Shown here: in pieces, positions 27,579 to 27,687 of the stretch
Layout: every line of letters begins with the position of its first letter
Numbering within the stretch: position 1 is the stretch's first letter
Virus record (IMG/VR): IMGVR_UViG_3300043410_000783
Coordinates: 1 to 27,687 of that record
Reading direction: 5' to 3' (one strand)
From: a virus
DNA length: 27,687 nucleotides
The notes under the pieces: generated by a model
What the model was told of the DNA's origin: nothing
What the model saw: only the letters and a program-made list of their open reading frames with translations
The model's database searches: none
Program-made: the position numbers and the translations under genes

Positions 27579-27687
27579 GAGTCTTGCGAGCATCTTCCAT
27601 TTGCTGCGCAATCTCACCGATTAATATTTTCAACCTGTCAATCTCTTCTTTCTTTTGAGCGCCAGTCATAGTTTCATCTGCCCGAAC
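27565..27687 (-). CDS. C-terminal part of a coiled-coil protein, possibly 34 aa
   Basis: A minus frame open at the right edge ends at TAG 27565. From ATG 27669 it reads MTGAQKKEEIDRLKILIGEI, then AQQMEDARKTLNRP: a single amphipathic helix with heptads. The frame continues upstream to the window edge (VRADET...), and no good ribosome site precedes ATG 27669, so a longer protein is as likely. It overlaps the convergent Ref-like gene by 14 bases. Confidence 0.5.
   Translation of the reverse strand, partial: VRADETMTGAQKKEEIDRLKILIGEIAQQMEDARKTLNRP

Overview
The window looks like the early/accessory part of a tailed double-stranded DNA phage or prophage (Caudoviricetes) of a Gram-negative host. 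Phage evidence is a terminase small subunit-like gene running off the left end, an ERF-type single-strand annealing protein next to a PD-(D/E)XK nuclease and an SSB-like protein, a TOPRIM primase with an SF2 helicase, a Ref-like nuclease, dense ATGA-type gene overlaps and many very small genes. No integrase, repressor, capsid, tail or lysis gene was recognised, so lifestyle cannot be judged. Host assignment is inference; the sugar genes are typical of Gram-negative surface chemistry.

Layout. (1) 1-676, minus: terminase small subunit-like, incomplete. (2) 899-5675, plus: about 20 tiny genes. From 2680 on, nearly every gene starts directly after a 12-base invariant leader, GGAGATCAGACG, which also abuts the stop codon of the gene before it, so genes sit like cassettes 11-14 bases apart. 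(3) 12996-5634, minus: an operon with small phage genes, a fucosyltransferase-like protein, a ParB-domain coiled-coil protein, a cytosine-methyltransferase-like protein, an SF2 helicase and a TOPRIM primase. It is interrupted by about 520 bases of a degenerate pentanucleotide array (GGYNN on the transcribed strand) that is not a gene. (4) 13000-14170: more than 1.1 kb without a convincing gene, bounded by two divergent promoters that share operator-like sequences. (5) 14173-27578, plus: a long, tightly overlapped operon with small paralogous proteins, recombination genes (nuclease, ERF, SSB-like, resolvase-like), then four glycosyltransferases and a four-gene deoxysugar block, ending in zinc-ribbon proteins and a Ref-like nuclease.

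Two parts stand out. First, the central gene-free region reads on the minus strand as a large structured RNA: many nested perfect stems, a UUCG and a GCAA tetraloop, and two U-tailed terminators, each with an upstream strand that could compete with its stem, as in attenuators. Near its 5' end this RNA carries the exact complement of a translation leader used by the left operon, so it could base-pair with the Shine-Dalgarno region of many phage mRNAs. Second, the sugar block combines an RfbH/E1-type 3-dehydratase (with a Cys-x57-Cys-x-Cys-x7-Cys cluster motif and His in place of the PLP lysine), an acetolactate-synthase-like thiamine-diphosphate enzyme split into two genes, and an NAD-dependent reductase. 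That is the gene set expected for a yersiniose-type branched 3,6-dideoxyhexose (YerE/YerF chemistry), which is unexpected in a phage.
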